The notes under the pieces are model-generated. The model had not been told where the DNA came from, ran no database searches, and worked only from the letters and a program-made list of their open reading frames with translations. From an uncultured SAR116 cluster alpha proteobacterium (GTDB taxonomy: Bacteria; Pseudomonadota; Alphaproteobacteria; Puniceispirillales; Marisalimonadaceae), in the NCBI GenBank assembly GCA_902543145.1, contig CACBXG010000001.1:62001-126000 (forward strand): a stretch of 64,000 nucleotides of DNA, given 5' to 3'. This document shows positions 25,819 to 34,423 of this stretch, in pieces. Both the position numbers and the translations under genes were made by a program. Numbering within the stretch: position 1 is the first letter of the stretch; every line of letters starts with the position of its first letter.

Positions 25819-27786
25819 ATGAAGAAAGATATAATTTCTAATCCCATTTTATGGTCTCCATCTGATGAAAGAGTTAAGTCTTCTCAGATGTATAAATTTA
25901 TAAAAATTATTAATAAAAAAAATAATATAGATATACAAAATTTTCCTGATTTACATATTTGGTCAATTGAGAATAAGGATGACTTTTGGTCAGCTATTTG
26001 GGATTATTTTGATGTCATTGGATCAAAAGGGATGAAGCCTTATATTGATCCAATTAATCAAATGCCTGGAAGTAAATTCTTTCCTAATGGAAAAATAAAC
26101 TATGCTGAAAATATGCTTTCAGGCGATGTTTTAGGTCCTGCTATTGTTTTTAAATCTGAGGATAAAATTAGAAAAGAAGTATCATGGAAACAGTTAAAAG
26201 TTCAAGTGGCAGCATTAGCAAATTTTTTAAAGAAACAAGGTATTGCTAAAGGAGATAGGGTTGCTGCTTACATGCCTAATATGCCTGAGACAGTAATAAT
26301 GATGTTAGCAACTTCATCAATAGGGGCAATTTTTTCCTCTGCGTCACCAGATTTTGGTGTAGAAGCAGTTTTAGATAGATTTGGTCAAATAGAACCAAAA
26401 ATTTTACTTACTACAGATGGTTATTGGTATAATGGTAAAGAAATTAATATTAACAAAAAAGTAGCTGATGTAGTTAAAGCTTTACCTTCTTTAAAAAGAG
26501 TTATTTTTGCATCTCTTTTGGGAATTGAAGTTGATTATAATAATGACAAATTTATAAATTATGATTATATCCAAAATCAATATAAAACAAATGAAATGCT
26601 TTTTGAGCCACTTTCTTTAAGTGATCCCTTATATATCATGTTTTCTAGCGGTACTACTGGAAAACCAAAATGTATAGTTCATTCTAATGGTGGGATCCTC
26701 TTAAAACATTTAGTTGAATTGGGACTGCACTCAAACGCAAAAAAAGAAAGTAGAGTGTTTTATTTTACAACTTGTGGATGGATGATGTGGAATTGGCTTG
26801 TGTCAGGTCTGTTATTGAAGTCTACAATTTATTTGTATGATGGTTCACCTTTTTATCCAAATGCAGAAATTTTGTGGGATTTTGTTAATAGTGAAAAAAT
26901 AAATTTTATGGGCGTGTCAGCTAAATATATAGATGCATTACGTAAGGAGAATATCAATGTAATTGGTAAATATAAACTTAAAAATTTAGAGACCATTGGC
27001 TCAACAGGTTCCCCATTAATTCATGAGAGCTTTGACTATATCTATACTAATGTAAAAAAAGATGTTTCGGTTGCAAGCTTATCCGGCGGAACAGATATAG
27101 TAGGATGTTTTATAGGTGGTAATCCATTATCCGTGGTAAGAAGAGGGGAAATTCAAGGTCCAATTTTAGGAATGGACATACATGTATATGATGAAAATGC
27201 AAGCTCCTTAAAAAATGAGAAAGGAGAGTTAGTTTGTATTAAAAGTTTCCCCAGTATGCCATTATTCTTCTGGAATGATAATAATAATGAAAAATATCAC
27301 GACGCTTACTTTAATAAATATGAGAATGTGTGGTGTCATGGTGATTATATCTTAAAGACTGAAAATGATGGGTTTATTATTTTTGGTAGATCAGATGCCA
27401 CTCTAAATCCAGGAGGAGTTCGTATTGGCACAGCTGAAATTTATAGGCAAGTTGAACAAATTGAAGAAGTTATGGAGGGTTTGGTTGTAGGCCAAATTTG
27501 GAAAGGTGATACTAGAGTTGTGCTTTTTGTTAGGCTAAATGAAAACTCTAATTTGACAGAAGAGTTAATAGATCAGATCAAAGCTAAAATTAAAACAGGT
27601 GCCTCTCCAAGACATGTTCCAGCAAAGATAATATCAGTTCACGACATTCCAAGAACGAAGTCAGGCAAGATAGCAGAACTTGCAGTAAGGGATTTAATTC
27701 ACAATAAACCAATAAATAATATTACAGCATTGGCCAACCCTGAATGTTTAGAAGAATATAAAAATATAAAAGAACTAAGCGCTTAA
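25819..27786 (+). CDS. Acetoacetyl-CoA synthetase
   Basis: 655-residue ANL-family ligase that activates acetoacetate to acetoacetyl-CoA. The N-terminal WSPSDERVKSSQM and FWSAIWDYF are typical of acetoacetyl-CoA synthetase and distinguish it from acetyl-CoA synthetase. FSSGTTGKPKCIVHSNGG near 275 is the P-loop, STGSPL and SGGTDIVGCFIGG are the adenylate-binding region, WCHGDYIL near 505 is the core hinge motif, and PGGVRIGTAEIYRQVE precedes the C-terminal lid with catalytic Lys in PRTKSGKIAELAV. It would feed ketone bodies or leucine-derived acetoacetate into thiolysis. Confidence 0.9.
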   Translation: MKKDIISNPILWSPSDERVKSSQMYKFIKIINKKNNIDIQNFPDLHIWSIENKDDFWSAIWDYFDVIGSKGMKPYIDPINQMPGSKFFPNGKINYAENMLSGDVLGPAIVFKSEDKIRKEVSWKQLKVQVAALANFLKKQGIAKGDRVAAYMPNMPETVIMMLATSSIGAIFSSASPDFGVEAVLDRFGQIEPKILLTTDGYWYNGKEININKKVADVVKALPSLKRVIFASLLGIEVDYNNDKFINYDYIQNQYKTNEMLFEPLSLSDPLYIMFSSGTTGKPKCIVHSNGGILLKHLVELGLHSNAKKESRVFYFTTCGWMMWNWLVSGLLLKSTIYLYDGSPFYPNAEILWDFVNSEKINFMGVSAKYIDALRKENINVIGKYKLKNLETIGSTGSPLIHESFDYIYTNVKKDVSVASLSGGTDIVGCFIGGNPLSVVRRGEIQGPILGMDIHVYDENASSLKNEKGELVCIKSFPSMPLFFWNDNNNEKYHDAYFNKYENVWCHGDYILKTENDGFIIFGRSDATLNPGGVRIGTAEIYRQVEQIEEVMEGLVVGQIWKGDTRVVLFVRLNENSNLTEELIDQIKAKIKTGASPRHVPAKIISVHDIPRTKSGKIAELAVRDLIHNKPINNITALANPECLEEYKNIKELSA

Positions 27787-28997
27787 ACAGCTTGTTTAAC
27801 TTCTGAATTAACTAAAAATGGTTTTTCTTTTACAGTAATTGTTAATAAAAATGCTATTAGACCAAGAATAACACTCAGCCACCACATATTTTCATAACTG
27901 CCATATACATCAAAAAATCTACCTCCAAGCCAAGCTCCTAAGACAGCACCTATCTGATGGCAAATAAAACATATACCAGATAATGTGGCTAAGTATTTAG
28001 GTCCTATAAATGAGAGTATAATTGCATTAGTCATAGGTACTGTAGCTAACCACAAAATACCTATAACAGCTCCAAATAAAATAGCAAGAGTTGCAGAAGG
28101 TGGTGATAAGACAAAAATGGTTATAGTTACGGATCTCATCAAATATATAAATGCTAATGGCAGAGGTTTCTTTACTTTCGTTCCTAACCAACCAAAACTC
28201 AGAGTACCAATAATGTTTGTAACGCCAATTATTCCTAAAGACCATCCAGCTACTTCAGCAGAAATGCCTTTAGATATGAGATCAGTAGGTAAATGAAGTC
28301 CAATAAAAGTGACGTGAAAACCACATACGAAAAATCCCAAAACTAATAAAATGTAATTTTTTTCTGCTAATGTAAAAAAGATTGTATTTTTAAGTCCTTC
28401 TTTGAATTGTTCAGTTTTTTCAGTGGTTTGATCAGTATTATTTAACAGAGGTAAAAGTAATAATAATGAAATTGAGATTAATGATAGAATAATCAAACTA
28501 AACTGCCACCCAAATTCCTTATTCATCCACATTGTAGGAATAACAACTGCAAATTGACCAAAGGATCCAGCAGCAGCAACTAAACCCATTGCTAAAGAAC
28601 GTTTTTTTACTGGTGCTACTTTGCCTGCTATACTGACCATGGTAGCCATTCCTGCGCCTCCAAGTCCAAAACCCATAAGAGTTGTTCCTGAAAATAATTT
28701 AATTTCCGATGTAGGATTGCTCATTAAAAAAATGCCTAAAGCAAAACATATTATGCCAAATGCTAAAACTTTCTTGGGCCCAAATTTATCTAAAACAATT
28801 CCTAAAAAAAATGTAACAAGGCCCCACATCATTGCTTGAAAGCCTATTGCAAATGAGAAAAATTCTTTACCACTATTCATGAATTGACTTATGGGATCTA
28901 GAAATAAACCTAAGGCTTGTCTAACTCCCATAATCATAATTATTATTACAGAACAGACTAGTATAACAACTTGCCATTCGACTTTTTTTGTTTCCAT
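27783..28997 (-). CDS. MFS transporter
   Basis: 404 residues with about 12 transmembrane helices in two halves. MGVRQALGLFLDPIS in helix 1 and LDKFGPKKVLAFG in the 2-3 loop (the G-x-L-x-D-R/K-x-G-x-R/K-x motif of MFS) are visible, and the second half repeats it as WLGTKVKKPLPLAF. The G-x-R-x-x-x-G-x-F start is shared with monocarboxylate/oxalate-type MFS members (OxlT-like branch). Substrate is not deducible; a small organic acid is plausible next to acetoacetyl-CoA synthetase. It converges with that gene with a 4-nt overlap. Confidence 0.8.
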   Translation of the reverse strand: METKKVEWQVVILVCSVIIIMIMGVRQALGLFLDPISQFMNSGKEFFSFAIGFQAMMWGLVTFFLGIVLDKFGPKKVLAFGIICFALGIFLMSNPTSEIKLFSGTTLMGFGLGGAGMATMVSIAGKVAPVKKRSLAMGLVAAAGSFGQFAVVIPTMWMNKEFGWQFSLIILSLISISLLLLLPLLNNTDQTTEKTEQFKEGLKNTIFFTLAEKNYILLVLGFFVCGFHVTFIGLHLPTDLISKGISAEVAGWSLGIIGVTNIIGTLSFGWLGTKVKKPLPLAFIYLMRSVTITIFVLSPPSATLAILFGAVIGILWLATVPMTNAIILSFIGPKYLATLSGICFICHQIGAVLGAWLGGRFFDVYGSYENMWWLSVILGLIAFLLTITVKEKPFLVNSEVKQAV

Positions 28998-29044
28998 ATT
29001 AAAATCCTAAAAAATTTTTAGAGCTTATAGTTTTTAAATTTAGC

Positions 29045-29503
29045 CTATCCCCGACCTCTATAATTAGGAACTAAATGCTCAGGTATAAATAAATCACTTG
29101 GCTGTTTGCAAGTCTGCCAAAAAATATCGATTGGGATACCCCCCCTTGGATACCAATAACCACCTATCCTTAGCCATTTAGGTGATAAAAGTTCAATTAT
29201 ATCTTGAGCAAGTGATATTGTGCAATCCTCATGAAATGCACCATGATTTCTATACCCTAATAAATATAACTTAAATGATTTACTTTCAACAATAAATTTG
29301 TTTGGTATGTAATCAATTATGATATAAGCGAAATCTGGTTGAGAAGTAACAGGGCATATAGATGTAAATTCTGGACAAGTTAATCTTATTGAATAATTAA
29401 CTCCAATCTTAGGATTATTTACTTTTTCAAGCACATTCTTGTCTGGATGGTTTGGTATGTCGCTTTTATTCCCAAGCGCATCAAGTTGTTTTGGTTTTTT
29501 CAT
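29045..29503 (-). CDS. queF: NADPH-dependent 7-cyano-7-deazaguanine reductase QueF
   Basis: 152-residue unimodular QueF that reduces preQ0 to preQ1 for queuosine in tRNA. The catalytic Cys50 sits in [17 protein letters not shown] with Asp57 in the same block, and [22 protein letters not shown] carries the QueF signature (E-S-K-S-x-K) and the substrate-binding His-Glu. Length agrees with the Bacillus-type enzyme. It is the last gene of the DUF1244-gapR-pyrF-queF unit, 13 nt after pyrF. Confidence 0.93.
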   Translation of the reverse strand: MKKPKQLDALGNKSDIPNHPDKNVLEKVNNPKIGVNYSIRLTCPEFTSICPVTSQPDFAYIIIDYIPNKFIVESKSFKLYLLGYRNHGAFHEDCTISLAQDIIELLSPKWLRIGGYWYPRGGIPIDIFWQTCKQPSDLFIPEHLVPNYRGRG

Positions 29504-29516
29504 AAATTAAACTTTC

Positions 29517-30425
29517 TTACGTTTTTGTATTAATAAGTATATCATTAGTTTTTTCTAATTCTGTTAATATTATATTCTGCCATTCTTCAATACTATTAAC
29601 CGAATATGAATTTTTTGGGAATAACACACTTCTTGACGCATTTATCAATCCAAAACTTTTTAGATTAGAATCACTCTGGTCAGTAATTAATGAAGCACAA
29701 GCGTTGGAAGCAGAAGCTCCTTGGGCTCCATAACCTGGAATTAAAAATGGTGCACTCGGTAATGTTTTTCTCAAAGATATAGCTTGTTCCCTAAAAGTTG
29801 CACCAGAAACAACCCCAATCGATGATAATCCTGATTGACCATTATTTTTTTCAATGATTGGTTTGAGTATATTAGCTAAGTGTTCATAACATTTTAAATC
29901 TCGATTTGTTAAAATCTCTTGAATGTCTTGTGAACCTTTGTTGCTAGTATGAATTAAAATAAACAAACCTGATCCAGTATCTTGTGCTTTACTAAAAAAA
30001 GGTTCTAGGCTATCAAGTCCTAACCAAGGATTTACAGTAAGTGCATCACTAGGGAATGGTGCATTTTTACCAAGATAAGCATTTGCATACGCTTTGCTAG
30101 TGCTACCTATATCACCTCTTTTTGCATCCATTATAACTAGAAAACCTTTAGAATGTGCATATTTACATAAGGATGATAATAAAATCATCCCTTCTGGTCC
30201 TAATTGTTCAAACAATGCAATCTGTGGTTTTACAGCTGGAACTTTCCCAATAACTGCATCTAGCAAAGAGAAACAAAATGTTTCAACTATTTTAATATTA
30301 TTAATAGTTTCATTCTCATTGAATATTTCTGGAATTAAATCTAGATGAGGATCAATACCAAGACATAAAAAAGATTTAAACTTTCTTATTTGTTCTACAA
30401 GTCTGTCACCAAAATGATTGACCAT
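29517..30425 (-). CDS. pyrF: Orotidine 5-phosphate decarboxylase PyrF (long type)
   Basis: 302 residues, matching the longer subgroup of OMP decarboxylases. FLCLGIDPHLDLIP opens the barrel. The catalytic D-x-K-x-x-D is in VIMDAKRGDIGSTSKAYANAYL near 92, TVNPWLGLDSLEPF follows, and FLIPGYGAQGAS binds the phosphate. It performs the last step of UMP synthesis. It begins 3 nt after gapR. pyrC is 5 kb away on the same strand but in another unit. Confidence 0.92.
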   Translation of the reverse strand: MVNHFGDRLVEQIRKFKSFLCLGIDPHLDLIPEIFNENETINNIKIVETFCFSLLDAVIGKVPAVKPQIALFEQLGPEGMILLSSLCKYAHSKGFLVIMDAKRGDIGSTSKAYANAYLGKNAPFPSDALTVNPWLGLDSLEPFFSKAQDTGSGLFILIHTSNKGSQDIQEILTNRDLKCYEHLANILKPIIEKNNGQSGLSSIGVVSGATFREQAISLRKTLPSAPFLIPGYGAQGASASNACASLITDQSDSNLKSFGLINASRSVLFPKNSYSVNSIEEWQNIILTELEKTNDILINTKT

Positions 30426-30428
30426 CTA

Positions 30429-30695
30429 TTAAAAAATACCTAGAGCATTTTTATAAGTTTTTAACAATGTTTCTTGTTCAAGTCTTTCGTCAATATCCAT
30501 TTTACGCAGAGCTAATATTTTTCTCATTATTATTGGATCATACCCCATTGATTTTGCTTCTGAAAAAACTTCTTTAATATCAAAATTTATATTATTTTTT
30601 TCCTCTGAGAGTCTTTCAAGTCTTTCTATAAAACTCTTTAGTTTATCATCCTGTTTTTGAATTATTTCTTGCTTTTTTTGTACATTCTCATCCAT
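30429..30695 (-). CDS. gapR: GapR family nucleoid-associated protein (DUF2312)
   Basis: 88 residues from the ATG at 30695, one base after the stop of the DUF1244 gene. A longer reading frame extends upstream but overlaps that gene and is rejected. LKSFIERLERLSEEKNNI is the N-terminal coiled coil and IKEVFSEAKSMGYDPIIMRKILALRK is the conserved DNA-contact segment of GapR, followed by R-x-E-Q-E and Y-x-x-A-L-G. In Caulobacter GapR encircles overtwisted AT-rich DNA ahead of replication and transcription. The family is a strong alphaproteobacterial marker. Confidence 0.93.
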   Translation of the reverse strand: MDENVQKKQEIIQKQDDKLKSFIERLERLSEEKNNINFDIKEVFSEAKSMGYDPIIMRKILALRKMDIDERLEQETLLKTYKNALGIF

Positions 30696-30696
30696 T

Positions 30697-30996
30697 TTAG
30701 TGATCTTTAGCAATAGAGTTTTTGAATTTGTTTTTTTGATCTTCATCTGCATCAGTTTGATATTTTTTTTTCCAGACTGAATGTGGCATGCCATATACTA
30801 TTTCTCTAGCACGATCTTTGTCTACTTTTAAACCAGTTTCTTTGGCAGCTTCAGAATACCATCTTGATAAGCAATTTCTACAAAAACCACTTAAATTCAT
30901 AAGATCAATATTCTGTACATCAGTTCTATTCTGAAGATGTTCTATAAGTTTTTTAAAAACAATAGACTCTATTTTAGTTTTTTGTTCATTATTCAT
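30697..30996 (-). CDS. DUF1244 family protein
   Basis: 99 residues of a small cytoplasmic family common in Alpha- and Gammaproteobacteria. LMNLSGFCRNCLSRWYSEAAKETG contains the invariant C-R-N-C-L-S-x-W-Y motif and AREIVYGMPHSVWKKKYQ the second block. The function is not known; the C-x-x-C could bind metal or be redox active. It heads the gapR-pyrF-queF unit and is divergent from mntR. Confidence 0.9.
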   Translation of the reverse strand: MNNEQKTKIESIVFKKLIEHLQNRTDVQNIDLMNLSGFCRNCLSRWYSEAAKETGLKVDKDRAREIVYGMPHSVWKKKYQTDADEDQKNKFKNSIAKDH

Positions 30997-31092
30997 AAAA
31001 ATACCTATTTTGAAATTCTAAATAAGTTTTTTTAATCTAAATTCAATACAAAGACAAATGAATTAAAAATTTGTAAACTTTTAAAAATTATA

Positions 31093-31106
31093 TTAGCTTA
31101 GGCTAA
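31093..31106. promoter_or_regulatory. Probable MntR box (autoregulatory operator)
   Basis: TTAGC-TTAG-GCTAA, a 5-4-5 inverted repeat ending 5 bases before the AGGAG ribosome site of mntR. The central TAGC-N2-AG-GCTA agrees with the core of the E. coli MntR operator as I recall it (ATAGC-AAAG-GCTAT, same arm and spacer lengths). The mntR protein here is close to E. coli MntR. The site would allow autorepression and may also affect the divergent DUF1244 operon starting 97 bp away. Confidence 0.6.
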
Positions 31107-31123
31107 CTTTAGGAGTTTTGTTT

Positions 31124-31537
31124 ATGATTAATGAAAATGAAATTAATTCAGACAGGTTTGCTCAAGTTAGAAATGCTAGAAATACAGAAACAGCTGAAGA
31201 TTATACTGAAATGATAGCAGATTTGATTAGAGAGACAGGTGAAGCAAGAGCTGTTGATTTAGCAAAGCACTTCGGGGTAACTGGTCCAACAGTTAATAGT
31301 ATTATTAGGCGCTTGGTAAGAGAAGGTTTAGTAGAAAGTAGACCCTACAGATCTATTTTTTTAACTGAAAAAGGAAAACTTTTGGCAGATTATTGCAAAA
31401 AAAGACACGAAATTGTTTACAACTTCTTAATAAAAATTGGTGTGAATGAAGAAGTTGCTAAAAATGATGCTGAAGGTTTGGAGCATCATGTCAGTTCTGA
31501 GACTTTAAGCGTTTTTGAAAAATTTAATAAAACTTAA
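31124..31537 (+). CDS. mntR: Manganese-responsive transcriptional regulator MntR
   Basis: 137-residue DtxR-family repressor. ATG at 31124 has AGGAG eight bases upstream and is preferred over a TTG two codons earlier. EDYTEMIADLIRETGEARAVDLAKHFGVTGPTVNSIIRRL is the winged helix with the DtxR-type first helix. KKRHEIVYNFLIKIGV and DAEGLEHHVSSETL carry the metal-binding His and Glu residues, in the same order as E. coli MntR. It would repress Mn import when Mn(II) is plentiful. No manganese transporter gene lies in the window. Confidence 0.93.
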   Translation: MINENEINSDRFAQVRNARNTETAEDYTEMIADLIRETGEARAVDLAKHFGVTGPTVNSIIRRLVREGLVESRPYRSIFLTEKGKLLADYCKKRHEIVYNFLIKIGVNEEVAKNDAEGLEHHVSSETLSVFEKFNKT

Positions 31538-31541
31538 AAGT

Positions 31542-33029
31542 TCATCTTATTTCACCAACATATAAATAATAAGTCCTTTTTAAATTTTGAACCGTCTTTG
31601 TGGTGATACTTTTAATAAATTTAATCTCATTAAGATTATAGTTTGTTTTTTTTATATCAGGAATACTTTTTACAATTAATATTTTTTCGCCTTCTGTTTT
31701 ATTGATTAGGTTGTAATTAAAACTTGATTCATAGAAATTACCTGGAATTACGCTATTAGTTTTTATAAAAATCTTATTTACTAGTTCGTTATCTTGTTTA
31801 TTTAGATAATAATTGAATCTAGAGATATCCCCTCTTTTTTCAAAAATTATTTTTGATACTTTTTCCTCCTTATATGTGTCATGTATTTTTGAAGCTAGTT
31901 TTTCAAATCCTAAATTTTTTCTTAATGGATTAGATTTTAAATTCAATGGATAAAAACTTCCGTTTATTGTAATAGTTAATATATATATCGAAATAACAAT
32001 ATTTAAGAAAAGCCCTAAATAAAAAGATATTTTAAATATAGTACTTCTTGTCGAGGCTAAATAGTAACTTATAATTAGAGTTGCTCCTACATAAGCAGTA
32101 ACTGCCCAATTTGCGTTTGCAATTTTTAAAAAACTTTGAAGTGTTATTAAAATAATTATAGGAAAAGAAATCAGAGCGAATAGAGTTATTTCTCGGTTTT
32201 TAAACAAACTATCCATTATTACCAAAAGATATAATAAAAATAATAATGGCCCAAACACCAAAAATTGAGATGACAAAAAATCAATCACATTATTATAGTT
32301 GAGAGTAATTTTTGAAAGATTTGCGTTTGAAATAGTATGATTTACCGTTACAAAATCATTCAAATAATTCCAATATAAATTTGTGCTTGCTATCAAAAAG
32401 CTTGTAAACAATATGATTAATATATTTTTAATACTTAAAAATGTACTTCGGTCGTAAATTAGCCACCAAATGATGAAGAAAATTAAAAAATATAAAGCCG
32501 CATATTTGGATAAAAATGCGCAGCCAAGAAAAATACCTACAAAAAAAGATATAAAGCTAGAATTTTGCCTAAACGAAATTAATAAAAATAACAAAGATAA
32601 AGACCAAAATAATAATAGTGGAGTATCAGTTGAAATTATGAATCCACCTAAGGAAGCTGCTGGTGTGAATATCCAAATTAAAGCTGCAATTTTTCCTGAG
32701 TTTGCTCCAAATGCATGTTTCGCGGTTGTCCATAAAACTAAAGAAATAAATAAATGTGTAATGGGTGCAAAAAGTCTTACTGCCCATTCTTCATTTCCAA
32801 AAATAAAAGTCGAAAATCCAATCAGCCATGCTATTAATGGTGGCTTAGTGAAATAGCCTAAGTCTATATTCCTCGACCAATGCCAATATTGAGCTTCATC
32901 AACAGACAATTCTATTGGGGATACATATAAAGAATACATTCTTAAAATTGTAATGGTTATTAAGATAAAAAGAACTACAGGATTGTTAAGTAATATAAAG
33001 CTTTCTCTCTTGTTCCAGAGTGACAACAT
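31542..33029 (-). CDS. GT39/ArnT-like membrane glycosyltransferase
   Basis: 495 residues with about 11 to 12 transmembrane helices. The first periplasmic loop ELSVDEAQYWHWSRNIDLGYFTKPPLIAWLIG has the catalytic D-E-A-x-Y-W signature and the K-P-P motif of the PMT_2/ArnT group (GT39/GT83). These enzymes move a sugar from a polyprenyl phosphate to lipid A, protein or other acceptors on the outer face of the inner membrane. The C-terminal ~120 residues form a periplasmic domain. Donor and acceptor are not identifiable here. Confidence 0.82.
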   Translation of the reverse strand: MLSLWNKRESFILLNNPVVLFILITITILRMYSLYVSPIELSVDEAQYWHWSRNIDLGYFTKPPLIAWLIGFSTFIFGNEEWAVRLFAPITHLFISLVLWTTAKHAFGANSGKIAALIWIFTPAASLGGFIISTDTPLLLFWSLSLLFLLISFRQNSSFISFFVGIFLGCAFLSKYAALYFLIFFIIWWLIYDRSTFLSIKNILIILFTSFLIASTNLYWNYLNDFVTVNHTISNANLSKITLNYNNVIDFLSSQFLVFGPLLFLLYLLVIMDSLFKNREITLFALISFPIIILITLQSFLKIANANWAVTAYVGATLIISYYLASTRSTIFKISFYLGLFLNIVISIYILTITINGSFYPLNLKSNPLRKNLGFEKLASKIHDTYKEEKVSKIIFEKRGDISRFNYYLNKQDNELVNKIFIKTNSVIPGNFYESSFNYNLINKTEGEKILIVKSIPDIKKTNYNLNEIKFIKSITTKTVQNLKRTYYLYVGEIR

Positions 33030-33181
33030 TCCAATCTCCCAACAAGTATAAATTATTCTATATTTATTAAAATTACAATATCATTTGGGTTAGTAGTTTA
33101 AAAACAAATAAAGCTTCGGTTCTTGATTTGTTATAAAATTGAGTTTAATTAATAACTGAAGTTAACGAATGAGTTTTTCAG

Positions 33182-33598
33182 ATGAATTTTAGTAATGAAA
33201 TAAATGAATTAATTGAGGATTTTTCTTTTTTTGATTCTTGGGAAGATAAGTATCAATATCTGATTGATATGGGAAGAAATGTTCCTCAAATGGATGAAGC
33301 GCTTAAAATTGAAGAAAATAAAATGAAAGGCTGCCAATCTTTAGTATATTTTTGTAAATATTATAATGAAGATGGAACTATTACTTTTTTAGCGAATAGT
33401 GATGCAGCCATAGTTCAGGGGCTTATTGCTCTAATGTTAAAAGTTTTTTCAGGTAAGAAACCCCAAGAAATTCTGGACACAAATATAAATTTTTTGGAAC
33501 AAATTGGATTGAATGATCATTTATCTCCCACAAGAAAAAATGGTCTTTCTTCTCTTGTCTCTTCGATTAAAAATTCGGCTAAAGAGAAATTAAAATAG
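33182..33598 (+). CDS. sufE: SufE family cysteine desulfurase sulfur acceptor
   Basis: 138 residues, matching E. coli SufE in length. The active cysteine is Cys51 in KMKGCQSLVYF, the same position as in E. coli SufE. FSFFDSWEDKYQYLIDMG and SDAAIVQGLIALMLKVFSG are the other family blocks. SufE takes persulfide sulfur from SufS and passes it to the SufBCD scaffold in iron-sulfur cluster assembly. No suf operon is adjacent, so it is a stand-alone copy. Confidence 0.92.
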   Translation: MNFSNEINELIEDFSFFDSWEDKYQYLIDMGRNVPQMDEALKIEENKMKGCQSLVYFCKYYNEDGTITFLANSDAAIVQGLIALMLKVFSGKKPQEILDTNINFLEQIGLNDHLSPTRKNGLSSLVSSIKNSAKEKLK

Positions 33599-33608
33599 GA
33601 AATACAAT

Positions 33609-34418
33609 TTGGTTGTTTATGGAAAACAATATGAAATTTTTAGTTTAACTAATAATAAAGTTAAATTAATAAATAGTTTATATTATCGTAAGTATAGAAA
33701 AGATTTGAACCTTTTCGTCGCAGAAGGTGTTCGAATTTGCAAAGAAGCTTTAGAGAATAATTGGGACATTAAATATTTATTATTTAATAAAGAGAATAAA
33801 GATAACTTAGCTATACATGACTTAGTGAATGAAACAACTTCATTAGGTGCAGAAACAATAGCGGTATCTTCTCAAATATTATCTAAACTGTTACATAAAG
33901 ATAATCCACAAAATGTATTAGGTGTTTTTATACAAAAATGGCATCGTCTTCCTAATTCTGTAGATAATAAACGCATTGTTGCTCTTGAAAGTGTAAGGGA
34001 TCCTGGTAATTTAGGCACAATACTAAGAACTATGGATGGAATGGGGGCTAGTGACTGCGTTCTACTTAATGAATGCACTGACCCTTTTTCATATGAAGCA
34101 GTGAGGGCGAGTATGGGAGCTATTTTTAATATAAACATCATAGCCTCAAATCTTGAAGAGTTTTTAAAATGGAAGTCTAATAAAAACATTAGTTTGATTG
34201 GAACCTCATTAAAGACAGCCTGTAATTACACTAAGGCTAATTGGAAAACGCCCTTTGTTTTAGCCATGGGTAACGAGCAAAATGGTTTGTCTGATAAATT
34301 CATCAATAATTGTGATCAATTGATAAAAATACCAATGCTAGGTAAATCAGACAGTCTTAACTTGGCGGTGTCTACAGGAATTCTTTTATATGATTCAATT
34401 AGGAAAAACCCTAATTAA
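33609..34418 (+). CDS. TrmH/SpoU family RNA 2-O-ribose methyltransferase
   Basis: 269 residues, TTG start. The N-terminal RNA-binding part has NSLYYRKYRKDLNLFVAEGVRICKEAL. The SPOUT knot domain carries LESVRDPGNLGTILRTMDGMG (motif 1, N-x-G-x-x-x-R), LAMGNEQNGLS (motif 2) and IPMLGKSDSLNLAVSTGILLYD (motif 3), which build the deep-trefoil SAM site. The target, rRNA or tRNA, cannot be told. It begins 10 nt after sufE and is probably co-transcribed. Confidence 0.87.
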   Translation: MVVYGKQYEIFSLTNNKVKLINSLYYRKYRKDLNLFVAEGVRICKEALENNWDIKYLLFNKENKDNLAIHDLVNETTSLGAETIAVSSQILSKLLHKDNPQNVLGVFIQKWHRLPNSVDNKRIVALESVRDPGNLGTILRTMDGMGASDCVLLNECTDPFSYEAVRASMGAIFNINIIASNLEEFLKWKSNKNISLIGTSLKTACNYTKANWKTPFVLAMGNEQNGLSDKFINNCDQLIKIPMLGKSDSLNLAVSTGILLYDSIRKNPN

Positions 34419-34423
34419 ATCAT

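Noticed and set aside
30696-30794. 33-codon N-terminal extension of gapR
   Set aside because: It overlaps the DUF1244 gene in another frame; the GapR family starts near M-D-E-N-V.
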